A DNA stretch of 5,148 bases, from NCBI GenBank assembly GCA_023415605.1, contig JAEZKB010000303.1:1-5148 (forward strand), written 5' to 3'. Shown here piece after piece: positions 1 through 5,127 of the stretch (position 1 is the first letter of the stretch; each line of letters starts with the position of its first letter). The position numbers and the translations under genes are program-made. This DNA comes from Pseudomonadota bacterium (lineage in GTDB: Bacteria > Pseudomonadota > Alphaproteobacteria > Rhizobiales > Devosiaceae). The notes beneath the pieces were generated by a model. That model ran no database searches. It was not told where the DNA came from and was given only the letters and a program-made list of their open reading frames with translations.

Positions 1-2
1 GG

Positions 3-380
3 GCAAACCTGATCACCGGGTTGGCTGATTCCGAGACCATCATTTCGGCACTGACCGCGGAGTCGCTGGACCAAGTGAAAGACCGCGTTGGCCGGCAATT
101 CCGCATCTTCGCCGACCACAACAAGGCCGACAAAGCCGCGCTGGCTGCCTGTATGGTGTCGTCTCGCGAGCCCATGCCGGAGGCTGACGTGCGCCGCATC
201 AGCGGGCCGGTGCTGGTGGCAGTCGGGGCCGACGACGACATGGCCGGTCCGCCCGAGGCCTTGGCAAAGCTGCTACCGCGTGGCGAGGCGTTCACGATCG
301 AGCGTCGTGACCACATGCGGGCGACCGGCGACCCGAGCTTCAAACGCGCCGCGCTCGAGTTCCTGTCGCGTCACCGCTAG
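3..380 (+). CDS. alpha/beta hydrolase, C-terminal part (5' end outside window)
   Basis: The reading frame is open from the left edge of the window, so this is the 3' part of a longer gene; a TTG at 21 opens the frame but is probably internal. The visible 125 residues fit the C-terminal third of an alpha/beta hydrolase. A beta-strand 'GPVLVAVGADDD' (D codons at 231-239) is where the catalytic acid normally lies. About 25 residues later 'RRDHMRATGD' has the His (codon 312-314) in the position of the catalytic histidine. The nucleophile elbow (GxSxG) would be upstream and cannot be checked. The substrate cannot be told. The gene ends 105 bases before the preferred cysE start, in the same direction, with no obvious terminator between them, so read-through into cysE is possible. 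Family call is fairly secure; function beyond 'hydrolase' is not. Confidence 0.8.
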   Translation, partial: ANLITGLADSETIISALTAESLDQVKDRVGRQFRIFADHNKADKAALAACMVSSREPMPEADVRRISGPVLVAVGADDDMAGPPEALAKLLPRGEAFTIERRDHMRATGDPSFKRAALEFLSRHR

Positions 381-431
381 GCCGCTTCACTCCTCGTTCA
401 GCAGAAAATGAACCAAATTACGCGTCGGGGC

Positions 432-459
432 TTGGTCCTCGAGAACCCAATGCTTTAAT
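432..459 (+). promoter_or_regulatory. possible cysE promoter with overlapping near-palindrome
   Basis: TTGGTC at 432-437 and TTTAAT at 454-459 are spaced by 16 bases and resemble -35 and -10 elements; the -10 matches TATAAT at five of six bases, the -35 only at its TTG. The spacer contains the imperfect palindrome GGTCCTCGAGAACC (434-447) centred on CTCGAG, the sort of place an operator could lie. The elements end 26 bases before the preferred cysE start. This is pattern matching only, and no regulator can be named. Confidence 0.25.
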
Positions 460-475
460 ATCGGCAGATCACGAT

Positions 476-479
476 GGAG
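476..479 (+). promoter_or_regulatory. Shine-Dalgarno GGAG for cysE
   Basis: GGAG lies 6 bases before the ATG at 486, a good spacing. The upstream in-frame ATG at 474 has no comparable purine-rich site before it and itself overlaps this GGAG. This decides the start in favour of 486. Confidence 0.55.
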
Positions 480-485
480 ACTGAC

Positions 486-1313
486 ATGGCGGGCAGCAGC
501 AAGAAGGCGTCGCATCTGCAGACCGTGGATCCGGTGTGGGACGCCGTGGTTGCGGATGCACGCGGCGTACTCGCCGCAGAGCCGTCGCTATCGAACCTCC
601 TCATCTCGTCAGTGCTCAACCACGAAACGTTCGAGGAAGCGCTGGCGCACCGGCTTGCCGAACGCCTGCACCACTCGGATGTCTCAGCGGACCTCATCCG
701 CCAAGCGTTTATGGACGCTATCGCGGCTCGTCCGGAGATCGGCGGTGAATCGCGCAGCGACCTCGCGGCCACCTTCGAGCGCGACCCCGCGTGCCACAAG
801 ATCCTGGACGCCTTCCTCTATTTCAAAGGCTTCCAGGCGATCCAGACGCATCGCTTCACGCACCAGCTCTGGCACATGGGTCGCAAGGACTTTGCCTTCT
901 ACCTGCAAAGCCGCTCGAGCCAGGTGTTCCAGGTCGACATCAACCCTGCGGCCCGTATCGGCAAGGGCATCATGCTCGACCACGCCACTGGCTTCGTGGT
1001 CGGCGAGACGGCCGTGATCGGCGACGATGTCTCGATCCTGCAAGGCGTCACGCTCGGCGGCACCGGCAAGTCCGAGGAAGACCGCCACCCCAAGATCGGC
1101 AATGGCGTGCTGATCGGGGCAGGCGCGATCGTCCTGGGCAATATCAAAGTGGGCGATTGCGCCCGCATCGGTGCCGGCTCGGTGGTGGTCAAGGAAGTGC
1201 CGCCGCGTGTCACCGTAGCCGGGGTGCCGGCCAAGATCATCGGCGAGGCCGGATGCGCTCGCCCGGCCACCGTGATGGACCATGTCGTCATGGTGCACGA
1301 TCTCACCGGCTGA
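486..1313 (+). CDS. cysE: serine O-acetyltransferase CysE
   Basis: CysE transfers the acetyl group of acetyl-CoA to L-serine, giving O-acetylserine, the substrate of cysteine synthase; it is cytoplasmic. The 275-residue product has the family's two parts. An N-terminal helical domain (about 14-140) contains 'VDPVWDAV', 'LNHETFEEALAHRL' and 'DPACHKILDAFLYFKGFQAIQTHR'. A left-handed beta-helix follows (about 150-255) with hexapeptide repeats such as 'IGKGIMLDHATG', 'VVGETAVIGDDVSIL', 'IGNGVLIGAGAIVLGNI' and 'IGAGSVVVKEVP'. The catalytic Asp-His of 'MLDHATG' (D165, H166) and the Arg-His of 'DRHPKIG' (R200, H201) correspond to D157/H158 and R192/H193 of the E. coli enzyme. The start at 486 is preferred for its GGAG; 474 would add four residues. 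Length matches rhizobial CysE. The C-terminus ends '...HDLTG' rather than in the Ile used for docking into CysK. DUF3126 follows 115 bases downstream with no terminator seen between, so cotranscription is likely. Confidence 0.96.
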   Translation: MAGSSKKASHLQTVDPVWDAVVADARGVLAAEPSLSNLLISSVLNHETFEEALAHRLAERLHHSDVSADLIRQAFMDAIAARPEIGGESRSDLAATFERDPACHKILDAFLYFKGFQAIQTHRFTHQLWHMGRKDFAFYLQSRSSQVFQVDINPAARIGKGIMLDHATGFVVGETAVIGDDVSILQGVTLGGTGKSEEDRHPKIGNGVLIGAGAIVLGNIKVGDCARIGAGSVVVKEVPPRVTVAGVPAKIIGEAGCARPATVMDHVVMVHDLTG

Positions 1314-1416
1314 GCCTCGGCCAGCGCCGCAATTCCGCCCATTCCAGCGGGGAAAAGCGCCGGCCGGGATTGCCCGGAAGGCGGTTATGCCTATTGTGGC
1401 GAGCCCAAACGCGACC

Positions 1417-1422
1417 AAGGAG
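1417..1422 (+). promoter_or_regulatory. Shine-Dalgarno AAGGAG for the DUF3126 gene
   Basis: AAGGAG with a 6-base spacer to TTG at 1429 is close to ideal. It supports the non-ATG start at 1429 over the in-frame ATG at 1387, which has a weaker GGAAGG (1376-1381) before it. Confidence 0.65.
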
Positions 1423-1428
1423 CGACAA

Positions 1429-1647
1429 TTGAACCACCCTGAGATCATCAAGCTCCAAAAGTTCCTGCAGCAGAAGTTCAACAACCGGAACATCGACGTC
1501 CGGCCGCGGAGCAAGCAGAACGATTCCGTCGAGGTCTATCTGGGCGAGGAATTCCTCGGCCTCATCTATGCCGACGATGAAGACGGCGACCGCTCGTACA
1601 ATTTCCAGATGGCGATCCTCGACGTCGATCTCGACGAGGTCCAGTAG
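1429..1647 (+). CDS. DUF3126 family protein (72 aa, TTG start)
   Basis: The product is a small acidic protein with 'PEIIKLQKFLQQKF' forming an N-terminal helix (about 4-17), then a stretch rich in predicted strands: 'IDVRPRSKQNDSVEVYLGEEFLGLIYADDEDGDRSYNFQMAILDVDL' (about 22-68). The core 'NDS.EVY.GEEF.G.I..DDEDGDRSYNFQMAIL' is the signature of DUF3126, a family of about 70 residues found in Alphaproteobacteria and often encoded just after cysE. No biochemical function is known to me. There is no signal peptide or membrane segment, so it is probably cytoplasmic. The start at TTG 1429 is chosen because it has an excellent Shine-Dalgarno and gives the family's usual N-terminus; ATG 1387 would add 14 residues that do not look conserved. 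Its stop is 6 bases from the stop of the opposing gene. Confidence 0.9.
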   Translation: MNHPEIIKLQKFLQQKFNNRNIDVRPRSKQNDSVEVYLGEEFLGLIYADDEDGDRSYNFQMAILDVDLDEVQ

Positions 1648-1653
1648 CGGCGG

Positions 1654-2328
1654 TCAGACGCCGATCCTGGCAAGCAGGGCCCGGATTTCCGGGTCGAAGC
1701 GCTTCCAGTTTTCAAGCACATCCGCGCCAAAGGCATAGACTGCCGCCAGCCCTGGACCGAGATAGACGGTCCTGAGGCAGCGTGCTGCCGTGCCTTCGGC
1801 CACCGGCGCGGCGCATTTTGCGACGAACGGGTCAGCTGACAGTGCGTCATACCAGATGGTCTCGCCGGCAAAGCCGTCGCGTTGTTCGAGCGGCTTGCCG
1901 ATGAGCCCTGCCGGCCCGTCATTGATCTCCACCGGCTGAAACTGATGGAGGTAGACGCCATCGAGCAGGCTGGCGCTCGGCCGCACCCGGCTGCGGGGCA
2001 TCAGCGTCACCTCGACCGGCACCGGTGCGGCATCCTTCCCCAAGGGCAGCAGCAGCTGCAGATCGATCTGCTTGGCGAAGCCTTCGACGCGCTGCTCGGT
2101 GTAGCGGAACCACGAGACCGGAATCTCAAGATCGCGACCGCCGATGGTGCGGGTCAGCGTGACCTCGTCCTCGACCACCCGATGCGGAGCGACGCTGGCA
2201 TTCCGGCCGGCCGCATCAATCGCATAGGCGAGGGCGATCGCCACCAACGCCACAAGGGCCGCGATAGCAGCCAGATTGAAGCCCACCGAATGGGTTTGCG
2301 GGGTTCGCGCTGCGGCGGGCGAGGGCAT
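1654..2328 (-). CDS. unknown membrane-anchored protein with extracytoplasmic domain
   Basis: I do not recognise a named family. The 224-residue product starts with about 16 mostly polar residues, then one strong hydrophobic segment (about 17-38, 'GFNLAAIAALVALVAIALAYAI') that looks like a membrane anchor or uncleaved signal. The remaining roughly 185 residues are soluble-looking and probably periplasmic. Recognisable blocks are 'LEIPVSWFRY' (68-76), 'VEVTLMPRSR' (105-114), 'LDGVYLHQFQP' (122-132) and 'CLRTVYLGPGLAAVYAFGADVLENWKRFDPEIRALL' (184-219). The only two cysteines (172 and 184) lie 12 residues apart and could form a disulfide. The ATG at 2328 is preferred over a TTG at 2337; neither has a clear Shine-Dalgarno. 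It diverges from the small membrane-protein gene at 2456 and shares a CtrA-type box with it. Coding status is well supported by composition and length; function is unknown. Confidence 0.82.
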   Translation of the reverse strand: MPSPAAARTPQTHSVGFNLAAIAALVALVAIALAYAIDAAGRNASVAPHRVVEDEVTLTRTIGGRDLEIPVSWFRYTEQRVEGFAKQIDLQLLLPLGKDAAPVPVEVTLMPRSRVRPSASLLDGVYLHQFQPVEINDGPAGLIGKPLEQRDGFAGETIWYDALSADPFVAKCAAPVAEGTAARCLRTVYLGPGLAAVYAFGADVLENWKRFDPEIRALLARIGV

Positions 2329-2388
2329 CTGTGGCAATTAACCAGATTGAGCGAGACGGCGTGACAGCCGATGAGGGCCCGCATATGC

Positions 2389-2403
2389 TTAATGAAGGGT
2401 TAA
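2389..2403. promoter_or_regulatory. CtrA-type binding box TTAA-N7-TTAA
   Basis: TTAATGAAGGGTTAA, followed by C at 2404, is an exact match to the CtrA consensus TTAA-N7-TTAAC in the + orientation. It sits in the divergent intergenic region, 52 bases before the ATG at 2456 and 60 bases from the ATG at 2328, so it could serve either promoter; the trailing C favours the + gene. CtrA is the cell-cycle response regulator of Alphaproteobacteria. TTAA is uncommon in DNA this rich in G and C. Confidence 0.6.
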
Positions 2404-2455
2404 CAAGGCTGCGAGAGTTACGCGGCCGCGTCGTTGCTGTGGGGCTTGGACGAAG

Positions 2456-2776
2456 ATGCTGCGAGAACTTCTGCTGGCAGGATGGATCATGGCTGTCGGC
2501 ATGGCCGTCGCCGGCAGTGGCACATATCTTTACCAATGGCTGTGCCGCGAGCAGGCGGCGCTGCGCTACAACGGCGCGACGCTGATGCGCACCTTCGGCC
2601 TGTTGTTCGTCAGCTTTTTCTGCGGTCCATACATCATCCTGCAGATGGGCTGGCGGCAGGAAACGGACGGCACCATCACGGTGACGTCGGCGCTGCTGGC
2701 AGCTTTCGTCGCTTTCGGATGGAGTTTCATCACCGGCCTATTGGTGGTCGGTGGCTATTTCGCCGTCGTTCACTGA
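2456..2776 (+). CDS. small integral membrane protein, three predicted TM helices (possibly DUF6949)
   Basis: The 106-residue product is hydrophobic over most of its length, with three likely transmembrane helices at about 6-28, 43-64 and 78-103. Between helices 1 and 2 is a short basic and polar stretch ('CREQAALRYNGATLMR'). Helix 2 ends with 'FFCGPYIILQMGWRQE', where the Gly-Pro would kink the helix, followed by a short acidic and polar loop ('QETDGTIT'). It resembles the uncharacterised small membrane proteins of Hyphomicrobiales that I believe are filed as DUF6949, but I am not certain of the family number. The start has a modest TTGGA 5 bases upstream. It is a single gene with a CtrA-type box upstream and a strong stem-loop terminator just downstream. 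No catalytic motif is visible and function is unknown. Confidence 0.85.
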   Translation: MLRELLLAGWIMAVGMAVAGSGTYLYQWLCREQAALRYNGATLMRTFGLLFVSFFCGPYIILQMGWRQETDGTITVTSALLAAFVAFGWSFITGLLVVGGYFAVVH

Positions 2777-2797
2777 CGGCAGCTCGGGGGAAGCACG

Positions 2798-2830
2798 AAG
2801 GGCCAGCCTCGGGGGACGAGGCTGGCCCTT
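2798..2830. terminator. rho-independent terminator, probably bidirectional
   Basis: There is a perfect 14-bp inverted repeat: arm AAGGGCCAGCCTCG at 2798-2811, loop GGGGA, and the complementary arm at 2817-2830. On the + strand the stem runs into TTTCGTTT (2829-2836), giving a short U-rich tail for the gene ending at 2776. On the - strand the tail is CTTCGTGCTT, weaker, but it lies 25 bases beyond the stop of the peptidase gene at 2855. The position between two converging genes fits a shared terminator. Confidence 0.85.
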
Positions 2831-2854
2831 TCGTTTGCGCGGCGCCGGTGAGGA

Positions 2855-3478
2855 TCAGCGCTGCGCGACGACGGTAACGCGGTTGTCGAGGATATCGACC
2901 CATTCGCCGGCATTGGCCTGGCTCTGGCGCTTGAGGTACTGGTAGGGCGTTTCGTTCCAGACGCGGATGCTGCCGTCCTGGTTGTCGAGGACAAGGTCGC
3001 CGCGGTCGGTGCGGACCATCAGCACCGCGTGGCCGTCGCCCGACTTCTGGCGCACCACGGCGATCAGCAAGGTCGAGGCATCCCAACCGCTTTCGATGAG
3101 GGCACGGCGCTTGGCAAGCGCATAGTCCTCGCAATCGCCAAAGCCGTCGGGGTAGGTCCAAAGTTCTTCGACGCTATAGAGGTCGGCGTCGGTCACTGGG
3201 ACGATGGCGCGGTTCATCTCGACATTGACGGCCACCAACGTCTGCCAGCGGTCTTCGGTCAGCGTCTCGACATCGACGATATTGCGGTTCTTGCCACATT
3301 CGCCGCGATGCGCTTTGCAGAATTCGGAATGACCGATCGGGATGCTGGTCTTGCCTGCGGTCTGAGCGAAGGCCGGATTGTTGAGATCGACCGACGCAGC
3401 CGCGGCGGGAAAGGCAGAAAACAATGCGACCATCACGATCGCGGCCACTTCTGTGGCGAAGTTCTTCTTGTTTGGCAT
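2855..3478 (-). CDS. secreted transglutaminase-like cysteine peptidase (BTLCP, peptidase C93 / LapG superfamily)
   Basis: The 207-residue product begins with a typical signal peptide: basic 'MPNKK', hydrophobic core to about residue 27, and a likely cleavage after the AAA near residue 28. The mature protein would be periplasmic. It carries the Cys-His-Asp triad of bacterial transglutaminase-like cysteine peptidases: C116 in 'GDCEDYALAKR', H150 in 'GHAVLMV' and D165 in 'LVLDNQ'. The acidic residues flanking C116 (D115, E117) match those that bind calcium in LapG. Two further cysteines, C54 and C61 in 'FCKAHRGEC', could form a disulfide. Length is normal for the family. LapG cleaves a surface adhesin under c-di-GMP control; I see no adhesin or LapD here, so calling it lapG would be overreach. 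The substrate is unknown. Translation may be controlled by a hairpin over its start. The gene follows, after a terminator, the PilZ gene on the same strand. Confidence 0.92.
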   Translation of the reverse strand: MPNKKNFATEVAAIVMVALFSAFPAAAASVDLNNPAFAQTAGKTSIPIGHSEFCKAHRGECGKNRNIVDVETLTEDRWQTLVAVNVEMNRAIVPVTDADLYSVEELWTYPDGFGDCEDYALAKRRALIESGWDASTLLIAVVRQKSGDGHAVLMVRTDRGDLVLDNQDGSIRVWNETPYQYLKRQSQANAGEWVDILDNRVTVVAQR

Positions 3479-3511
3479 CTTCTTGAGCCCCCTGATGGGC
3501 TTGAAGATGCC
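3474..3511 (-). promoter_or_regulatory. mRNA hairpin burying the Shine-Dalgarno and AUG of the peptidase gene
   Basis: On the - strand RNA, GGCAUCUUC (3511-3503) pairs perfectly with GAAGAUGCC (3482-3474), which contains the AUG start codon (3478-3476). After a small asymmetric internal loop, AGCCC (3501-3497) pairs with GGGCU (3490-3486). The hexaloop 3491-3496 and the 3' side of the inner stem hold the GGGGG Shine-Dalgarno (3492-3488). The pairing is read directly from the sequence; that it regulates translation is inference. Confidence 0.6.
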
Positions 3512-3598
3512 GGGCGCGGCTTGCGTCGCTCCGAAAACTGCGAGCTAGTTTTTATGCGTGTTTTATCGACCCCGGTGAGATCCGGTTAAGCATGAGAA

Positions 3599-3618
3599 AG
3601 GGCGCCCGCAGGCGCCCT
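3599..3618 (-). terminator. rho-independent terminator of the PilZ gene
   Basis: An 8-bp perfect GC-rich stem (AGGGCGCC at 3599-3606 with GGCGCCCT at 3611-3618) closes a 4-base loop. Read on the - strand it is followed by TTCTCAT, making a short U-rich tail together with the last stem base. It begins 27 bases past the PilZ stop codon and separates that gene from the promoter region of the downstream peptidase gene. Confidence 0.75.
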
Positions 3619-3644
3619 CGGTCGAGTCTGCGATGTGAGATCGG

Positions 3645-4274
3645 TCAGTTCAGCCGTAGGTTCTGCTGGACGACGTTGAGCATTTCCTGGGCGGAGGCAA
3701 ATTCCACCGCGACTCCATCCTGGAAGTGGCGGACAACGCGGGCGCGCATGCGGCCCAAAGTGACCGGCGTGCCCATCGCCGGGCGGACGGCAAGTTCGAT
3801 GGCCGCGCCGGAGAGCGAGATGTCGATGATCTTGCAGTTGTAGCGACGGCCGTCGTCGAGGACCACCGTCGAGTGCCGGTTATCGGGCACGACACGCTCG
3901 TGGCGGCGATCCTCCGGCAGGTTAAGGAGGTCCTTGTTGGCCAGCCAGGTGAGTTGCGCGGCCATCTTGTCGCGCTTGCGAGGACTGGCGACGATATCCA
4001 TGGTGAAGCCACCATCGATGGTCGAGATGATGCTGCCTTCGATGCGGCCCATGTGATCTAGATAGGCGATGACCTTTTCGCCGACCTGGCCGGCGATCGG
4101 CGCAATGACGGTGGCGTCGCCCGGCGACATCTCGAGGATTTGGCACGGAAACTCGCGCCGATCCTGCAACATGTAGCGGCCCAGTACCGAAATCTTTACC
4201 CTTTGAAAGCGTGCTGCCGGCGCGAAGCTACGCGGACGGGCAAGGCGCTCGGTGGCGGAATCATCGGTGATCAT
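3645..4274 (-). CDS. tandem PilZ domain protein, probable c-di-GMP receptor
   Basis: PilZ domains bind cyclic di-GMP through an RxxxR motif and a (D/N)xSxxG motif and pass the signal to motility, surface polysaccharide or other targets. The 209-residue product appears to hold two. The C-terminal domain (about 122-205) has both motifs intact: R123-x3-R127 in 'RRHERV' and D151-x-S153-x2-G156 in 'DISLSGAAIEL', so it should bind the ligand. The N-terminal half (about 20-100) has the same layout but degenerate motifs: 'ARFQRVKI' with only one arginine in register and 'EMSPGD' in place of DxSxxG. It looks like a PilZ fold that has lost ligand binding. There is no membrane segment or signal peptide; it is cytoplasmic. 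The ATG at 4274 has no good Shine-Dalgarno, and I see no better start. Neighbours are a PAS protein upstream and a periplasmic peptidase downstream, both on the same strand. The target is unknown. Confidence 0.9.
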   Translation of the reverse strand: MITDDSATERLARPRSFAPAARFQRVKISVLGRYMLQDRREFPCQILEMSPGDATVIAPIAGQVGEKVIAYLDHMGRIEGSIISTIDGGFTMDIVASPRKRDKMAAQLTWLANKDLLNLPEDRRHERVVPDNRHSTVVLDDGRRYNCKIIDISLSGAAIELAVRPAMGTPVTLGRMRARVVRHFQDGVAVEFASAQEMLNVVQQNLRLN

Positions 4275-4375
4275 TGGGTAGCCGGGCCCGATCGAAGAAG
4301 TATCGGGATCACGCTAACCAGTTTTGGTTAACCGACTGTAAGACTTGCCGCGCAGACTAGACGTAAGTCGCTACT
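4275..4375 (-). promoter_or_regulatory. 101-base spacer between PAS and PilZ genes, with a small inverted repeat
   Basis: This spacer must hold any terminator of the PAS gene and any promoter of the PilZ gene. It contains a 6-bp inverted repeat (TAACCA at 4315-4320 and TGGTTA at 4325-4330, 4-base loop) next to the palindrome GGTTAACC (4326-4333). It has no U-tract on the - strand, so it is not a convincing terminator. I see no confident -35/-10 pair. Read-through from the PAS gene is possible. Confidence 0.3.
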
Positions 4376-5035
4376 TTACGAGCGGCCGCCATCGATCACC
4401 GCCAGATGCGCGTAACGCCGGGCCGAACGGCCGTAAACGGTAGCCTGCATCGGAATCGGCGTCACGCCATTGCCGCTGGCAAAGACCACCTCGTTGGGTA
4501 CCGAAGCGGCAATGTCGCGGGCCATGTCGTCGAGCGACACATCGTCCGGCCAGATCAGCCGCAAGCCAGTGATCCGCTGCTCCATCACCGGCTGCACGCC
4601 GAACCAGTAAGGCTCGTCGATGGCCGTCATGGCGCCGAGAAGGCGAGTATTGGTCGATCCGTTATGGCGGACCGGCAGAAGGATGGTCTCGACCGATACC
4701 TTGGTGTGGATGGCGGTGGTGCCCTGGAAGGTGACCAGCGCCACGGCGTGATCTTCAGTCACGGCGCGGATCAGCGTGTCCATGGCCTCGCGGTCACGCT
4801 GGTGCCAGAGGCGGGTGAAGGAACGGCCCTTCAGTTCACGCGCATAGGCGGCGCATATATGCGAACCGGCGAGACGGAAGTCGAACTCGTTCGATTCGTT
4901 GAGCTCGAGGATGAAGGTATTGGCAAGCGCGCCACGAATCCGGGTCGGATCGATGTCGCGGCGATCAGGAGCCGAGCGCGAGCCGCGCAGGGTATTCCAG
5001 TAGTCATAGAGCGTTTTGGTGCTCGTTTTTTGCAT
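4376..5035 (-). CDS. PAS domain protein of the PAS_5 (formerly DUF1457) type
   Basis: The 219-residue product opens with 'LYDYWNTLRGSRSAPDRRDIDPTRIRGALANTFILEL' (9-45), the characteristic N-terminus of PAS_5 proteins of Alphaproteobacteria. The PAS-like core continues with 'FDFRLAGSHICAAYARELKGRSFTRLW' (51-77), a helix at about 80-95, then strands 'AVALVTFQGTT', 'VSVETILLPV' and 'RLLGAMTAI' (98-139). The C-terminal 75 residues (about 145-219) are less structured and end 'YAHLAVIDGGRS'. There is no kinase, GGDEF, EAL or other output domain and no membrane segment, so it is a stand-alone cytoplasmic sensor or adaptor of unknown ligand. The ATG at 5035 is chosen because it gives the conserved family start; a TTG at 5119 with AAGGG before it would add 28 residues that look unrelated, and it would place a CtrA-type box over the ribosome binding site. 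No strong Shine-Dalgarno precedes 5035. Confidence 0.88.
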   Translation of the reverse strand: MQKTSTKTLYDYWNTLRGSRSAPDRRDIDPTRIRGALANTFILELNESNEFDFRLAGSHICAAYARELKGRSFTRLWHQRDREAMDTLIRAVTEDHAVALVTFQGTTAIHTKVSVETILLPVRHNGSTNTRLLGAMTAIDEPYWFGVQPVMEQRITGLRLIWPDDVSLDDMARDIAASVPNEVVFASGNGVTPIPMQATVYGRSARRYAHLAVIDGGRS

Positions 5036-5127
5036 TTTGACGCGTTTCCCAAACCCAGGCGCGCCCCTGAGAGAGGGTCGTTCGCCGCCGCCAGTCACAG
5101 TCGCAAAACGCCGCGACAAAATCGCCC

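Noticed and set aside
1364..1377. Stem CCGGG-ATTG-CCCGG between cysE and DUF3126
   Set aside because: It is short, has no U-tract, and such repeats are expected by chance in GC-rich DNA; not called as a terminator.
684..1514. 276-codon open frame on the - strand across cysE and DUF3126
   Set aside because: It runs antisense to two genes with strong family signatures; its His/Asp/Arg-rich translation is typical of a shadow frame.
1648..1663. Small stem CGGCG/CGCCG across the facing stop codons of DUF3126 and the 1654-2328 gene
   Set aside because: It is only 5 bp with a 6-base loop and no U-tract on either strand; too weak to call a terminator.
1882..2364. 160-codon + strand frame opposite the membrane-anchored protein
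   Set aside because: Its translation is a charged, low-structure shadow, while the - strand shows a clear membrane anchor and normal protein composition.
3029..3589. 186-codon + strand frame opposite the peptidase gene
   Set aside because: The opposite strand encodes a signal peptide and an intact Cys-His-Asp triad; the + frame is its shadow.
3586..3589. Single TTAA half-site upstream of the peptidase gene
   Set aside because: No partner half-site lies 11 bases away on either side.
4315..4333. TAACCA/TGGTTA inverted repeat as terminator of the PAS gene
   Set aside because: It is AT-containing with only 6 pairs and is not followed by a U-run on the - strand.
4328..4342. Possible third CtrA box upstream of the PilZ gene (TTAA then TAAG after 7 bases)
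   Set aside because: The second half-site matches TTAA at only two of four positions.
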